A DNA stretch of 64,000 nt from JAWWOL01 sp963797535 (GCA_963797535.1 CAWCPQ010000002.1:310001-374000); one strand, 5' to 3'; positions 43,981 through 53,073 are shown, counted from the stretch's first letter. Made by a program: numbers and translations. Notes: generated from the letters alone by a model not told the origin.

Positions 43981-44638
43981 GGGGCCAGCCGTTCGACGAC
44001 CCAGCGCAGTCAGCCGTCTCGCGGTAGCGCAACCGGTCGTGCAGCCGTCCGACCCTGCCCTGCCAGAACTCCACGGTGCGCGGCCGGACGAGGTAGCCAC
44101 CCCAGTGGTCCGGTACGGGGACCTCGTGGCCCTCGGGGAACGACGCAGCGACCTCGGCATAGGCACGGTCGAGCTGCTCGCGGTCAGCGACGACGGCGGA
44201 CTGCGGGCTGGCCCAGGCTCCGAGCTGCGACGCGTAGGGCCTGGTCCTGAAGTAGGCCTCGGTGTCGGCCCGGCTGATCCGCTCGGCGTCTCCGGTCACC
44301 ACGACCTGTCGCTCGAGAGCGACCCACGGGAACTGCAGGCTGACCGCCGGGTTGCCCTCGATCTCGATGGCCTTGCGGGAACGGTAGTTGGTGTAGAACA
44401 CGAAGCCGCGTTCGTCGTAGCCCTTGAGCAGCACCATCCGGCTGCTGGGCCGGCCGTCGGCGCCGACCGTCGAGAGGCACATGGCGTTGGCCTCGATGCC
44501 GACGTTGGCAGCGATGATGTCATCCAGCCACCGGCCGAACTGGGTCATCGGGTGCGTGGCGAGCTCGGACTCGTTGAGCTCCGAGCTGCCGTACCGGCGA
44601 CGCAGGTCGGCAACCGACCGTTGCCCGTCGCCACTCAC
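43977..44638 (-). CDS. pdxH: Pyridoxamine 5'-phosphate oxidase (frameshift near the C-terminus)
   Basis: PdxH oxidises pyridoxine or pyridoxamine phosphate to pyridoxal phosphate with FMN. The conserved path is LNESELATHPMTQFGRWLDDIIAANVGIEANAMCLSTVG, then SSRMVLLKGYDERGFVFYTNYRSRKAIEIEGNP, LERQVVVTGDAERIS, RPYASQLGAWASPQSAVV and the C-terminal HWGGYLVRPRTVEFWQGRVGRLHDRLRYR. The final ten residues (VVERLAP) are in a shifted frame. GTG 44638 has GGGAGGATCT before it. Its stop overlaps the MFS start, and it is divergent from citrate synthase. Confidence 0.94.
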
Positions 44639-44816
44639 AGATCCTCCCAACTGGCCGTCTCGAGGGGATGTTCCCCCGATTCCTTCACCCCTCCAGTGTG
44701 ACGGCACAGCTCGGGAGGTGCCCCGCGTACCGCCCGGCCGCGCGCACCGTTCACAATGGCTGGACGTCTCTGCTCGCGTTCCGCGTTCTTCTCGCCCCTT
44801 TCAAGGAGTCGTCCCG

Positions 44817-45896
44817 ATGTCGGAGTTCAAGCCCGGTCTCGAAGGTGTCGTTGCGTTCGAGACGCAGATCGCCGAGCCGGACCGGGACGGCGGATCGCTG
44901 CGCTACCGCGGCGTGGACATCGAAGAGCTGGTCGGGCGGGTCACCTACGACCGGGTGTGGGGCCTGCTCGTGGACGGCACGATCGACCCTGGCTTGTCCC
45001 CCGCCGAGCCGCTCACGCTGCCCGGCTACTCCGGCGATGTGCGCGCCGACGTCCAGAGTGCCGTGGCCACGCTCGCACCGTTGTGGGGCCTCGGCCAGCT
45101 GCTGGACATCAGCCCGGAGCAGGCCCGGATCGACCTCAGTCCGTACGTCGGCGACCGCCTTGTCCTTCGTCGCGCAGTCCGCCCGCGGAGCCGCGCTGCC
45201 GGCCGTACCCCAGTCCAAGATCGACGAAGCGGACACCCTCGTCGAGAAGTTCATGGTCCAGTGGCGAGGCGACCCCGACCCGGCGCACACCAAGGCCGTC
45301 GACGCCTACTTCGTCTCCGCTGCCGAGCACGGCATGAACGCCTCGACCTTCACCGCGCGGGTGATCGCGTCGACCGGTGCCGACGTGGCCGCCGCGATCT
45401 CCGGCGCCATCGGTGCGCTGTCCGGCCCGCTGCACGGCGGTGCCCCGTCCCGCGTGCTCAAGATGCTCGACGACGTCGAGCGCGAGGGCGACGCACGTGC
45501 CTACGTCAAGGGGCTGATGGACCGCAAGGAACGGCTGATGGGCTTCGGGCACCGGGTCTACCGCGCCGAGGACCCGCGGGCGCGCGTGCTGCGGCGTACG
45601 GCCAAGGAGCTGCAACGCCGCCTCGGGTCGCCGTGGCCGAGGCGCTGGAGGACGCGGCGCTGGCCGAGCTGCGCCGAGCGGCACCCCGACCGGGTGCTGG
45701 CGACGAACGTGGAGTTCTGGTCGGCGGTCGTGCTCGACTTCGCCCAGGTGCAGGCGTCGCTGTTCACGCCGATGTTCACCTGCGCTCGCCTCGCCGGCTG
45801 GTCGGCGCACATCCTCGAGGAGAAGCAGACCGGGCGGCTGATCCGGCCGTCGGCGAAGTACGTCGGCCCCGGTCCGCGCGCCCTCGCCGACATCTA
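44817..45896 (+). CDS. Citrate synthase family protein (frameshifted)
   Basis: A citrate or methylcitrate synthase of about 360 residues, similar in context to mycobacterial CitA. It begins KPGLEGVVAFETQIAEPDRDGGSLRYRGVDIEELV, the family N-terminus. Active-site histidines appear in SGPLHGGAPSRVL and MGFGHRVYR. Later segments are VLATNVEFWSAVVLDF and MFTCARLAGWSAHILEEKQTGRLIRPSAKYVGP. One shift lies near 45160 and compensating shifts between about 45625 and 45665; net length is unchanged. ATG 44817 has an AAGGAG site. The two-gene pdxH-MFS operon is divergent. Sequence alone does not tell citrate from 2-methylcitrate activity. Confidence 0.9.
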
Positions 45897-45933
45897 GGGC
45901 CTCTACCGCACGTCGGTGAGGGTTGACGACGTG

Positions 45934-45977
45934 CCGTTGAGACTTTGGTGGGCCAGGGACCCCCGTACGCTCAACGG
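45934..45977. repeat. 44-bp hairpin repeat, copy 1
   Basis: CCGTTGAG (45934-45941) and CTCAACGG (45970-45977) form a perfect 8-bp stem. The interior GGTGGGCCAGGGACCCCCGT is shared with copy 2, 83 bases on. It lies after citrate synthase and could act as a terminator. Confidence 0.7.
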
Positions 45978-45995
45978 CCCCGGGATTCGGCCCAC

Positions 45996-47006
45996 CTAAG
46001 CGGCATCGCCCGGCACCCGTTGAGACCTAGGTGGGCCAGGGACCCCCGTACGCTCAACGGCCTCGGGGTAGGGCACGTTGACGGTGCAATACGGGTTGCA
46101 TTCTCGCGCTGACCCGGTCCATCCTCGGCCGCGCAGCGTGGCCGCCCGCTGCCGAGCGATCTCACACCGCTCGTCGAGGGCGCTTCGCCAGCCGACCCGG
46201 AGCGTGGCTCTGCCGGCCACGGTGTTGATGTTGTCCCGGTTGTGGTCGCGGAATCGATCATCGGCCAGGTCGTGGCCCTCCCGTCCGTCGAGCTCGGTGT
46301 GGACCTCGAACTCCTCCACCACGTTGTCGATGTAGCTGATCCGGCCGTCGAGGAGGCGGCGCGCCTGACGCGTCCCCAGCGGCAGATCGTGAACGCGGCA
46401 GATGTCTGCATGTCGAAGCTCCAGCGCCGAGTGGCAGCCAGCGGCCGTCTCAGCAAGGACGTCGAGCAGGTCCATCCGGTACGGGACCGCCGCGCGGTGC
46501 TCGACCAGCTCCCGGATGCGGGCGCTCGTGGTCCGCCGGGAACCCACCGCGTCGGCGATGATGCCGGCGGCGCGGCCGGGACTTGCTGCGTCGCGTACCA
46601 GGTCGAGAACGGTGCGTTCCACGCTCGTGCACGCAAGCCCGCGAACCGCGCGGACGTCGCCGGCGGGCAAGTCGCGTGTGTAGTGCAGCCGCAATCCGTC
46701 CTGTGCGCGCACTCGTCGGCTCGCCGGGACGAGCAGCTGCAGCGTCTTCGTCGCGGAGATCGGCAGGCCAAGTCGCACGGCAGCGGTCTGGTGGCTGAGC
46801 GCAGCACCCTCACCGGCGTAGGCCAACGCCGCCTGCACGCGGTGCTCGGGGCTCACCGGGCCGGAGTAGGTGACGTAGACCCGAGGGAGTACGCGCTGCC
46901 AATCACCCCGCGCCGCGCGGTACTTCACGGCATCACGGCTGAAGCCGCCCGCGACCGCATCAGCGAGGGTGAGGATCGGCGGCAACTGCGTCGGCATGTT
47001 CGGCAT
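45996..47006 (-). CDS. AbiEi-type antitoxin N-domain protein with DUF559-like nuclease-fold C-terminus
   Basis: A protein of about 336 residues. The N-terminal winged-helix part is LADAVAGGFSRDAVKYRAARGDWQRVLPRVYVTYSG, typical of the type IV toxin-antitoxin AbiEi/AbiGi family domain. A middle domain contains TSVERTVLDLVRDAASPGRAAGIIADAV. The C-terminal EFEVHTELDGREGHDLADDRFRDHNRDNINTVAGRATLRV resembles the DUF559/Vsr-like endonuclease fold. No AbiEii-like toxin lies next to it, so it is probably an orphan of the common actinobacterial architecture. The last 30 residues read through a hairpin repeat and may not be genuine. ATG 47006 is chosen; 46997 is also possible. Confidence 0.75.
   Translation of the reverse strand: MPNMPTQLPPILTLADAVAGGFSRDAVKYRAARGDWQRVLPRVYVTYSGPVSPEHRVQAALAYAGEGAALSHQTAAVRLGLPISATKTLQLLVPASRRVRAQDGLRLHYTRDLPAGDVRAVRGLACTSVERTVLDLVRDAASPGRAAGIIADAVGSRRTTSARIRELVEHRAAVPYRMDLLDVLAETAAGCHSALELRHADICRVHDLPLGTRQARRLLDGRISYIDNVVEEFEVHTELDGREGHDLADDRFRDHNRDNINTVAGRATLRVGWRSALDERCEIARQRAATLRGRGWTGSARECNPYCTVNVPYPEAVERTGVPGPPRSQRVPGDAA
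46017..46060. repeat. 44-bp hairpin repeat, copy 2, inside the 3' end of the AbiEi-type gene
   Basis: CCGTTGAG and CTCAACGG form the same stem as copy 1, and the interior differs at three positions (ACTTTGG against ACCTAGG). It falls inside the predicted coding end of the AbiEi-type gene. Confidence 0.7.
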
Positions 47007-47121
47007 GTATCGAGCGTCCGGACGGCGCAACGGCGGGACCACCAGCTGTCGGCGGGTGTGGACAAGATCGGCGACTGTGGATGACTCAACCGGAGCGCAT
47101 CATGCGTCGATGACCTGACTC

Positions 47122-48066
47122 ATGATCAGGCTGCGCTGGGGGCTGGCGGCGCTCGGGACCGTGCTCGTGGCACTGGTGGGCCTGTTCGCGTTCACGGCGT
47201 TCCGCGGATCGTCGACCGACGAAGGTGTTGTCGACTTCGGCGCGACCGATGCGCCGCACCTCGCTGCGGCACATGCCCTCGTCCACGGCCTGCCCGCCGT
47301 CGGCAACGCGGTCATCGACCCGTACCAAACCGCCTGTTGGATCGCTACCAGCCTGTGCGAGACCTCGGCCTCGCTGTCACCGGACGCTCTGATCGGCTCG
47401 GTGCGGACCCAGCTGGTGGCGCTGGGTGCGAAAGCCGAGTCGCTGCACTGCGACGCGGCTCCACAGAAGACACCGGACACGGCCACCGATATGGCGGGTG
47501 GGTTCGGAAAGGGCTCGTGCCAGGTCACCTTGAACTACCACGGCTCGCTACTCCGGCTGACGTCCGGGAGCCCGGTGAGCCCCAACCCAGCCGCCTCCTG
47601 GTTGCGGATACAGACCAGCTCCCCGTACGCCGAAGCCGCGGCCAGCAAGCCCTTGCCGGGCTGGGACACGGTCAGCCCACTGCCGAAAGCCTGGGCGATC
47701 AAGCCGATGTGCACCGACCCGGTGGCCGGCGGGTGCGAGGGCTACCGGCCGACGCCTGCGCCGGTGCTCAAGGTGCCGGCGGCGACAGTCTGCGCCGCGT
47801 CCCAGCGCGCGCTCGTCGCGCACGGCTACCTTCTCGTGTTCGTTCGCAGGTTGGCAGCGACGCCCACGTGGGGGGCCGGCTGCATGCTTCAAGCCAGCAA
47901 GTTCCGGTCGCTGGGTGGGCGCGATGGCACGTCGTTCAGCCTCACCGTTCGGGGCGTTGGCGCACAGAGGTCCAAAATCGGATTGATGGTCACGGTGAGC
48001 CCATGGCCCGCCGGCCCGTCGAACATGTTCCAGCCGGTTCCTGCCACTCCGCCGGCGCGGCCGTGA
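47122..48066 (+). CDS. Membrane-anchored eight-cysteine protein, paralogue 1 of 3
   Basis: A 314-residue protein. One N-terminal membrane helix (LRWGLAALGTVLVALVGLFAFTAF) anchors or secretes it. The exported part has eight cysteines. The first pair is spaced QTACWIATSLC, the second lies around LHCDAA and GSCQVTLNYHGSLLRL, and the third in PMCTDPVAGGC. The remaining two are near the C-terminus. LPGWDTVSPLPKAWAIKP matches LPSWS.LNP.P..W in its two downstream paralogues. ATG 47122 lies 116 bases after the divergent AbiEi-type gene start. It ends in a four-base overlap with paralogue 2. No named domain is recognised; the function is unknown. Confidence 0.75.
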   Translation: MIRLRWGLAALGTVLVALVGLFAFTAFRGSSTDEGVVDFGATDAPHLAAAHALVHGLPAVGNAVIDPYQTACWIATSLCETSASLSPDALIGSVRTQLVALGAKAESLHCDAAPQKTPDTATDMAGGFGKGSCQVTLNYHGSLLRLTSGSPVSPNPAASWLRIQTSSPYAEAAASKPLPGWDTVSPLPKAWAIKPMCTDPVAGGCEGYRPTPAPVLKVPAATVCAASQRALVAHGYLLVFVRRLAATPTWGAGCMLQASKFRSLGGRDGTSFSLTVRGVGAQRSKIGLMVTVSPWPAGPSNMFQPVPATPPARP

Positions 48067-48930
48067 TCACCGGTCTCAGAACTTTCGGTCCGGTACGGCT
48101 GCCACTGGTCGGTGTCGCGCTGCTCGCGGCCATCGCCTGGGTCGTGGTCACGATGTTCCTGCACACCGGTGCGTCCAACGACCCGACGCCGGCAGGCACG
48201 CACGAACAGATCGCGGCTGCGCAGAAGTTCCTGACGACGCTGCCGGCAGTGAGTGGCACGACCCTCGACCGGTTCGACACCGCCTGCCGCGAGCCGCACT
48301 CGTACTGCCTGACTTCGTCGTCCCTGACACCTCGGCAGCTGATGCCGGAAGCCCTGGCAATGCTGAAGACTCACGGCCTCAAGGTCGACAAGAGCCGCTG
48401 CGCAAAGCACAACGACGGCCTGCCCGAGTGCGCAGCAACACTGCACTGGCAGGGCACCCGGCTGGTGCTTGCGAGCGACGCCCAGCCGCGGCCCGGCGAC
48501 GAGACCGGCCCAAACACTTTGGTCGTGAAGGTCGACCAGATCCACGTCGAACGGACACCAGGCGGCACGCCACTGCCCAGCTGGTCAGTGCTGAACCCGT
48601 TCCCGACCGCATGGGGCATCGATCCGGCTTGCGCCGGACCGAGCGCGGGCGGTTGCCTGACCTACCACCAGCACAGTGACGCCCTCACACATCTGGCCGG
48701 CAATGTCGACGGCACAACCCCAACAGGTGGTGAAGGCCCTGACCGCACACGGCTTCGCGACGAGCACGTATTGCTTCCCCGACAGCAGCTGCCGCCACGC
48801 TGCTGGGTCGACGTCTGGAAGTACCGTGGCACGGCGGCACGAAGCCGATCTACGGCCTGGTGAGGATCACCGGATCAGCGCGTCGACCGTCTCCCTCAAC
48901 GTCAGGTTCGAGGCAGGGGTGGGCTGGTGA
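48063..48930 (+). CDS. Membrane-anchored eight-cysteine protein, paralogue 2 of 3 (frameshifted)
   Basis: About 288 residues. It begins MITGLRTFGPVRLPLVGVALLAAIAWVVVTMFL, a single membrane helix. The exported domain has the same pattern as its neighbours: DTACREPHSYCLTSSSLTP, SRCAKHNDGLPECAATLHWQGTRLVLASD, LPSWSVLNPFPTAWGIDPACAGPSAGGCLTY. After shifts near 48710 and 48820 come QVVKALTAHGFATSTYCFPDSSC and, in the final frame, TVSLNVRFEAGVGW. The length is one base over a multiple of three. GTG 48063 overlaps paralogue 1 by four bases and the stop overlaps paralogue 3 by four bases, so all three are coupled. The function is unknown. Confidence 0.72.
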
Positions 48931-49784
48931 GGGCCCGCCTCGGCACGTTCGGCCCGATCGGTCGCCCGGTCATCGCGTTCGCCCTGCTCGCGGCCCTGCT
49001 CTGGGGCGCGGGAGTGACCTGGGCCTCGCAACAGGGCAAGACCCTCTCGGCCGGGAATGCCACCCAGCAGGCAGCAGCGGAGAAGATGCTGCTCGGTCTC
49101 ACAGCCCCCGCCGACGCGACCAAGGATGTGTACGGGAGCGCCTGCTTGTTGGCGGCCCCGTACTGCGTCACCTCGACCGGTGACCAGAAGTCGCTGATGA
49201 CAGCCACAACGGTCGTCCTCAAGGCCAACGGCGCCAAGGTCAGCCAGCATCGCTGTGCCACGCCTGATGCCGGCGCCCTCGGCGGACAGTGCCTGGAGAC
49301 GCTGAGCTTCCACGGCGCGCGGCTACTGCTGGCCACCGACACGGCAAGCACCGCCAGCATCGGCAGCAGCCTCACCGTGATCGTCGGCAAGGATGACTAC
49401 CAGGTGTTGCCAGCCAAGCCGTTGCCCTCGTGGTCTCGGCTCAACCCGCTGCCCGTGTCGTGGAACGTGACGGCACCGTGCGCCTCGACGAATGTCGCCG
49501 GGCAGTGCCTGGTCTACCGCAACGCCGAACAGCCGGGCGTCGTAGCCGTCGGCCTTGCCCACGCCGACGCAGCGGTGACGTCGGCCCTGACCGCCGCCGG
49601 CTACGGCCTGCAGAGGCACCAGTGCTACGAAAGCGGTGGGTCCTTGGCGAAGCGCTGTTCCTTCGCAGCGCACCGCTTCCGGACCGTCGGCGGGCACGAC
49701 GAGGTCGACGCCATCGTCTCCGTCAGCGAGGTCGACGCCGACCACACCACGGTCGGTGTCACCTTCAGCACGTTCAGCACGTGA
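48927..49784 (+). CDS. Membrane-anchored eight-cysteine protein, paralogue 3 of 3
   Basis: A 285-residue intact member. The start MRARLGTFGPIGRPVIAFALLAALLWGAGV parallels paralogue 2 (TFGPvRLPLVGVALLA). The cysteine order is kept: GSACLLAAPYCVTSTGD, HRCATPDAG, GQCLETLSFHGARLLLATD, LPSWSRLNPLPVSWNVTAPCAS, GQCLVYRN, then HQCYESGGSLAKRCSFAAHRFRTVGG. That last segment also appears in paralogue 1 as MLQASKFRSLGG. GTG 48927 overlaps the previous stop (GTGA). serC follows 88 bases downstream. As the only unbroken downstream copy it is the best reference for the family. Confidence 0.75.
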   Translation: MRARLGTFGPIGRPVIAFALLAALLWGAGVTWASQQGKTLSAGNATQQAAAEKMLLGLTAPADATKDVYGSACLLAAPYCVTSTGDQKSLMTATTVVLKANGAKVSQHRCATPDAGALGGQCLETLSFHGARLLLATDTASTASIGSSLTVIVGKDDYQVLPAKPLPSWSRLNPLPVSWNVTAPCASTNVAGQCLVYRNAEQPGVVAVGLAHADAAVTSALTAAGYGLQRHQCYESGGSLAKRCSFAAHRFRTVGGHDEVDAIVSVSEVDADHTTVGVTFSTFST

Positions 49785-49872
49785 CGCAGGACATAGCGCC
49801 CCGCAGGTGACCCGTACCGAACAGGTGGGACAATGGACTTTCCTGCCCGCATCCCTTGTTCGGAGTCTGCTC

Positions 49873-51006
49873 GTGGCCGAAGGCGCCCCCACCATCACGA
49901 TCCCTGACAACCTCAAGCCGGTCGACGGCCGCTTCGGCTCCGGCCCGTCCAAGGTTCGTCCAGCCCAGGTCGACGCCCTCGTCGCGACCGGCACCAGCTA
50001 CCTCGGCACCTCGCACCGCCAGGCGACCGTCAAGAAGGTCGTCGGCCGGGTGCGCTCGGGCCTGAGCGAGCTCTTCGCGCTGCCCGACGGCTACGAGGTC
50101 GTGCTCGGCAACGGTGGCGCCACCGCGTTCTGGGACATCGCCACCTTCGCGCTGATCAACGAGCGCTCCCAGCACCTGAGCTTTGGCGAGTTCTCCGCCA
50201 AGTTCGCCTCGGCGGCCAAGGAGGCCCCGTTCCTCGGCGACCCCACGGTCATCAAGTCCGACCCCGGTACGGCCCCCATCAGCGTGGCCGAGGCCGGCAT
50301 CGACGCCTACGCGTGGGCGCACAACGAGACCTCGACCGGCGTCATGGCGCCGGTCCAGCGGGTCGCGGGTGCCGATGACGGCGCGCTCGTCCTGGTCGAC
50401 GCGACCAGCGGCGCCGGCGGCCTGCCGGTCGACATCAGCCAGACCGATGCCTACTACTTCGCGCCGCAGAAGTGCTTCGCCAGTGACGGAGGGCTGTGGA
50501 TCGCGATCCTGTCCCCCGCCGCCATTGCGCGGGTCGCGGCGATCAAAGCCTCGGGTCGTTGGACGCCCGGCTTCCTCGACCTGCAGACCGCCATCGACAA
50601 CTCACGGCTCGACCAGACCTACAACACCCCGGCCCTCGCGACGCTGCTGATGATGGCCGACCAGGTCGAGTGGTTCAACGGCAACGGTGGCCTGGCCTGG
50701 TCAGCAGGTCGCTCCGCCGACTCCTCCAGCCGCCTGTACAACTGGGCCGAGAAGACCGCCTACACCACGCCTTTCGTCACCGACCCGTCGCTGCGCAGTG
50801 CCGTCGTCGGCACGATCGACTTCGACGAGAGCATCGACGCCCTCGCCGTCGCCAAGGTGCTGCGCGCCAACGGCATCGTCGACACCGAGCCCTACCGCAA
50901 GCTTGGCCGCAACCAGCTGCGCGTCGCCATGTTCCCCGCCGTCGACCCGTCCGACGTCGAGGCGCTCACCGCCTGCATCGACTACGTGGTGTCCGAGATC
51001 GCCTGA
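49873..51006 (+). CDS. serC: Phosphoserine transaminase
   Basis: A 377-residue PLP-dependent enzyme making 3-phosphoserine from 3-phosphohydroxypyruvate. It matches the actinobacterial SerC closely: KPVDGRFGSGPSKVRPAQ, GTSHRQATVKKVVGRVRSGL, VVLGNGGATAFWD, SFGEFSAKFASA, AHNETSTGV, VDATSGAGGLPVDI, YYFAPQKCFASDGGLW (Schiff-base lysine in PQK) and GRNQLRVAMFPAVDP. The GTG at 49873 gives the N-terminal VAEGAPTITIPDNLKP expected; the frame is open further upstream only as a shadow of paralogue 3. It is followed by a bidirectional terminator. In mycobacteria serC also lies near citA. Confidence 0.96.
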   Translation: MAEGAPTITIPDNLKPVDGRFGSGPSKVRPAQVDALVATGTSYLGTSHRQATVKKVVGRVRSGLSELFALPDGYEVVLGNGGATAFWDIATFALINERSQHLSFGEFSAKFASAAKEAPFLGDPTVIKSDPGTAPISVAEAGIDAYAWAHNETSTGVMAPVQRVAGADDGALVLVDATSGAGGLPVDISQTDAYYFAPQKCFASDGGLWIAILSPAAIARVAAIKASGRWTPGFLDLQTAIDNSRLDQTYNTPALATLLMMADQVEWFNGNGGLAWSAGRSADSSSRLYNWAEKTAYTTPFVTDPSLRSAVVGTIDFDESIDALAVAKVLRANGIVDTEPYRKLGRNQLRVAMFPAVDPSDVEALTACIDYVVSEIA

Positions 51007-51014
51007 CCACCAAC

Positions 51015-51058
51015 GCAAAAGAGCGGTGGCGGGCCCTCGGCCCACCACCGCTCTTTGC
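51015..51058. terminator. Bidirectional terminator between serC and the beta-glucosidase gene
   Basis: GCAAAAGAGCGGTGG and its complement CCACCGCTCTTTGC are separated by a GGGCC/GGCCC inner stem around a CTC loop. The two genes converge on it. Confidence 0.85.
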
Positions 51059-51064
51059 TTTACG

Positions 51065-52477
51065 TCAGGTCGCCGGTACGGAGTTGCTGCCCGCAACCTC
51101 GGCGTAGAAACGGCCACTGTCCTTGATCGTGCGCTGTTGGGTGTCGTAGTCGACCCGTACGACGCCGAACCGCTTGGAGTAGCCGTACGACCACTCGAAG
51201 TTGTCCAGCAGGGACCAGACGAAGTAGCCGCGAACGTCGGCGCCGTCGGCCATCGCGGCGTGGACGGCCGCGAGGTGCGACCGGACGTAGCCCAGCCGGT
51301 CCGGGTCGTGCACCTGGCCGTCAGCCGAGACCTCGTCGGCGAACGCCGACCCGTTCTCGGTGATCATCATCGGGGTGCCCGGCAGCTCCTTGTGCAGCGC
51401 CATCAGCAGGTCGTAGAGGCCGGACGGGTCAACGACCCAGCCCATCGCGGTGTGCTGGCCGGTCTGCGGAAGGAACTCGACGTTCGTGGAACCGGGCCAG
51501 GTGACCGCGCCCAAGGCGTGGCCGTCGACCTGCTGGAACTCGCCGGTGCCCGAGTAGGCGCGGACCAACGTCGGCTGGTAGTAGTTGACGCCGAGCACGT
51601 CGATCGGCCGCGAGATGATGTCGAGATCGCCTGGTAGCACGAAGGACCAGTCACTGATGTCCTTGGTGTCCTCGAGCACGTCGGCGGGGTAGCTGCCTCT
51701 GAAGATCGGGTCCAGCCAGACTCGGTTGCCGATGCCGTCGATCCGCCGCTGCGCATCCAGGTCCTCAGCCGACTGCGAGGCTGCGCGCACCTGGTGCAGG
51801 TTGAGCGTGATCGAGAGCTGGGCGTTGGCCGGCAGAGCCGCGCGCAGCTCACCCACGGCGAGGCCGTGGGCCAGGTTGAGGTGGTGTACGGCCTGCAGTG
51901 ACGCCAGCGGCTCGGTCCGGCCAGGGGCGTGGACACCCGCGGAGTAGCCCAGGTAGGCCGAGCACCAGGGCTCGTTGTGCGTGGTCCATCGTGACACCCG
52001 GTCGCCCAGCGCGGCCGCCATGACGGCTGCGTACTCCGCGAACCGGTAGGCGGTGTCCCGGTTGGTCCAGCCCCCTGCGTCCTCGAGCTCCTGAGGCAGA
52101 TCCCAGTGGTAGAGCGTGACGACCGGCTCGATGGAGCGTTCGAGCAGCGCATCGACCAGTCGCGAGTAGAAGTCGAGGCCCTTGGCATTGACCGGCCCGG
52201 ACCCACCGGGAATCACTCGCGGCCAGGAGACCGAGAACCGGTAGGCCGCCAGGTTGAGCTCGGTCATCAAGGCGACGTCGTCGCGGTAACGGTGGTAGTG
52301 GTCAACCGCAACGTCACCCGAGTCACCGTCGAGAGTCTTGCCGGGGGTGTGGCTGAAGGTATCCCAGATCGACGCCGTCCGGCCGTCTTCCGTTGCCGCA
52401 CCCTCGATCTGGTAGGCCGCGGTCGCGGCTCCCCATAAGAAGCCGGGCGGAAAGTCCAGCTGGGCCGGGACGTTCAT
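51065..52477 (-). CDS. GH1 family beta-glucosidase
   Basis: A 470-residue cytoplasmic glycoside hydrolase of family 1. It starts LDFPPGFLWGAATAAYQIEGA, the GH1 signature. The acid/base glutamate is in THNEPW (Glu169) and the nucleophile in ITENGSA. Other conserved parts are YRFSVSWPRVIPGG, LYHWDLPQELEDAGGW and GYFVWSLLDNFEWSYGYSKRFGVV. There is no signal peptide, so it cleaves imported disaccharides such as cellobiose or other beta-glucosides. ATG 52477 has a GGAGG site. It lies 43 bases after a small membrane-protein gene, probably in one transcript controlled by the divergent LacI regulator. Confidence 0.95.
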   Translation of the reverse strand: MNVPAQLDFPPGFLWGAATAAYQIEGAATEDGRTASIWDTFSHTPGKTLDGDSGDVAVDHYHRYRDDVALMTELNLAAYRFSVSWPRVIPGGSGPVNAKGLDFYSRLVDALLERSIEPVVTLYHWDLPQELEDAGGWTNRDTAYRFAEYAAVMAAALGDRVSRWTTHNEPWCSAYLGYSAGVHAPGRTEPLASLQAVHHLNLAHGLAVGELRAALPANAQLSITLNLHQVRAASQSAEDLDAQRRIDGIGNRVWLDPIFRGSYPADVLEDTKDISDWSFVLPGDLDIISRPIDVLGVNYYQPTLVRAYSGTGEFQQVDGHALGAVTWPGSTNVEFLPQTGQHTAMGWVVDPSGLYDLLMALHKELPGTPMMITENGSAFADEVSADGQVHDPDRLGYVRSHLAAVHAAMADGADVRGYFVWSLLDNFEWSYGYSKRFGVVRVDYDTQQRTIKDSGRFYAEVAGSNSVPAT

Positions 52478-52520
52478 GATTCCTCCAACGATTGCGATCG
52501 AGGCGCGACTGCGGCTCGAG

Positions 52521-52730
52521 TCAGACCAGCACGACCGTTGACGAATCGAGCTGCGGTCCGCCCAGCAACGGCGCACCGTCGTCCTGCGCGCCGTCGGCCT
52601 TGCCTGCAGCCCAGCGTGCCACGACGGCGGCCAGGGCAACCCCGCTCACCAGGGCCACGAGAACAATGAGTACGCCGGCACCGGCAAGCAGGCCGACCCG
52701 GGGGCTCCCGGTGGGGGCTGCGTGGGGCAT
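52521..52730 (-). CDS. Small membrane protein upstream of the beta-glucosidase
   Basis: A 69-residue protein with one strongly hydrophobic helix (GLLAGAGVLIVLVALVSGVALAAVVARW) and a hydrophilic tail ending LDSSTVVLV. ATG 52730 has a GGAGGA site eight bases upstream. It is the first gene after the predicted promoter at 52803-52831 and is followed by the GH1 gene after 43 bases, so both are likely expressed together. No homologous family is recognised; it is not part of a complete transporter here. Confidence 0.6.
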   Translation of the reverse strand: MPHAAPTGSPRVGLLAGAGVLIVLVALVSGVALAAVVARWAAGKADGAQDDGAPLLGGPQLDSSTVVLV

Positions 52731-52802
52731 TTGTCCTCCGCGTGCCAAGGTCGGTCAGCGGCCGACCTCATGATCAGCCGTGGTCGCGCTCTCACTGCAA
52801 CC

Positions 52803-52844
52803 ACCATGCAATCGCTCCCACGGCTTGTCAAGACAGCGTTACCA
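52803..52844 (-). promoter_or_regulatory. Promoter and LacI-type operator for the beta-glucosidase operon
   Basis: On the minus strand TTGACA (52826-52831), 17 bases, CATGGT (52803-52808). Directly upstream, AGACAGCGTTACCA (52831-52844) matches 11 of 14 bases of the element before the lacI gene (TGAAAGCGTTTCCA). Confidence 0.55.
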
Positions 52845-53073
52845 CACCGTTGCAAACGGGAACATCCTCGCCGTCAGGGAGACCAGACCTGACATCGTGG
52901 TCATAGCGCGGCGCGACCACGGCCGGAAAGCAGGAGCGCCGACATCGCCTGCCAGACAAGGACTCTCCTGGACTCGGCAATGCGTGGGCAAGTTTCCGCC
53001 TGAACCGACGCAGGAGCGAGTGGGCCATTCGGCTGTGCCCTCGACGTGCGGCCAGGGCGTGCCATTCTGTTGG
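52845..53073. other. Divergent intergenic region between the GH1 operon and lacI
   Basis: No gene seen. With the elements on both sides it forms a 375-base control region; the middle shows no other clear signal. Confidence 0.3.

Noticed and set aside
45996..47006. A complete AbiE toxin-antitoxin system
   Set aside because: Only the AbiEi-type protein is present; neither neighbour resembles the AbiEii nucleotidyltransferase toxin. Fused DUF559-like forms are usually solitary.
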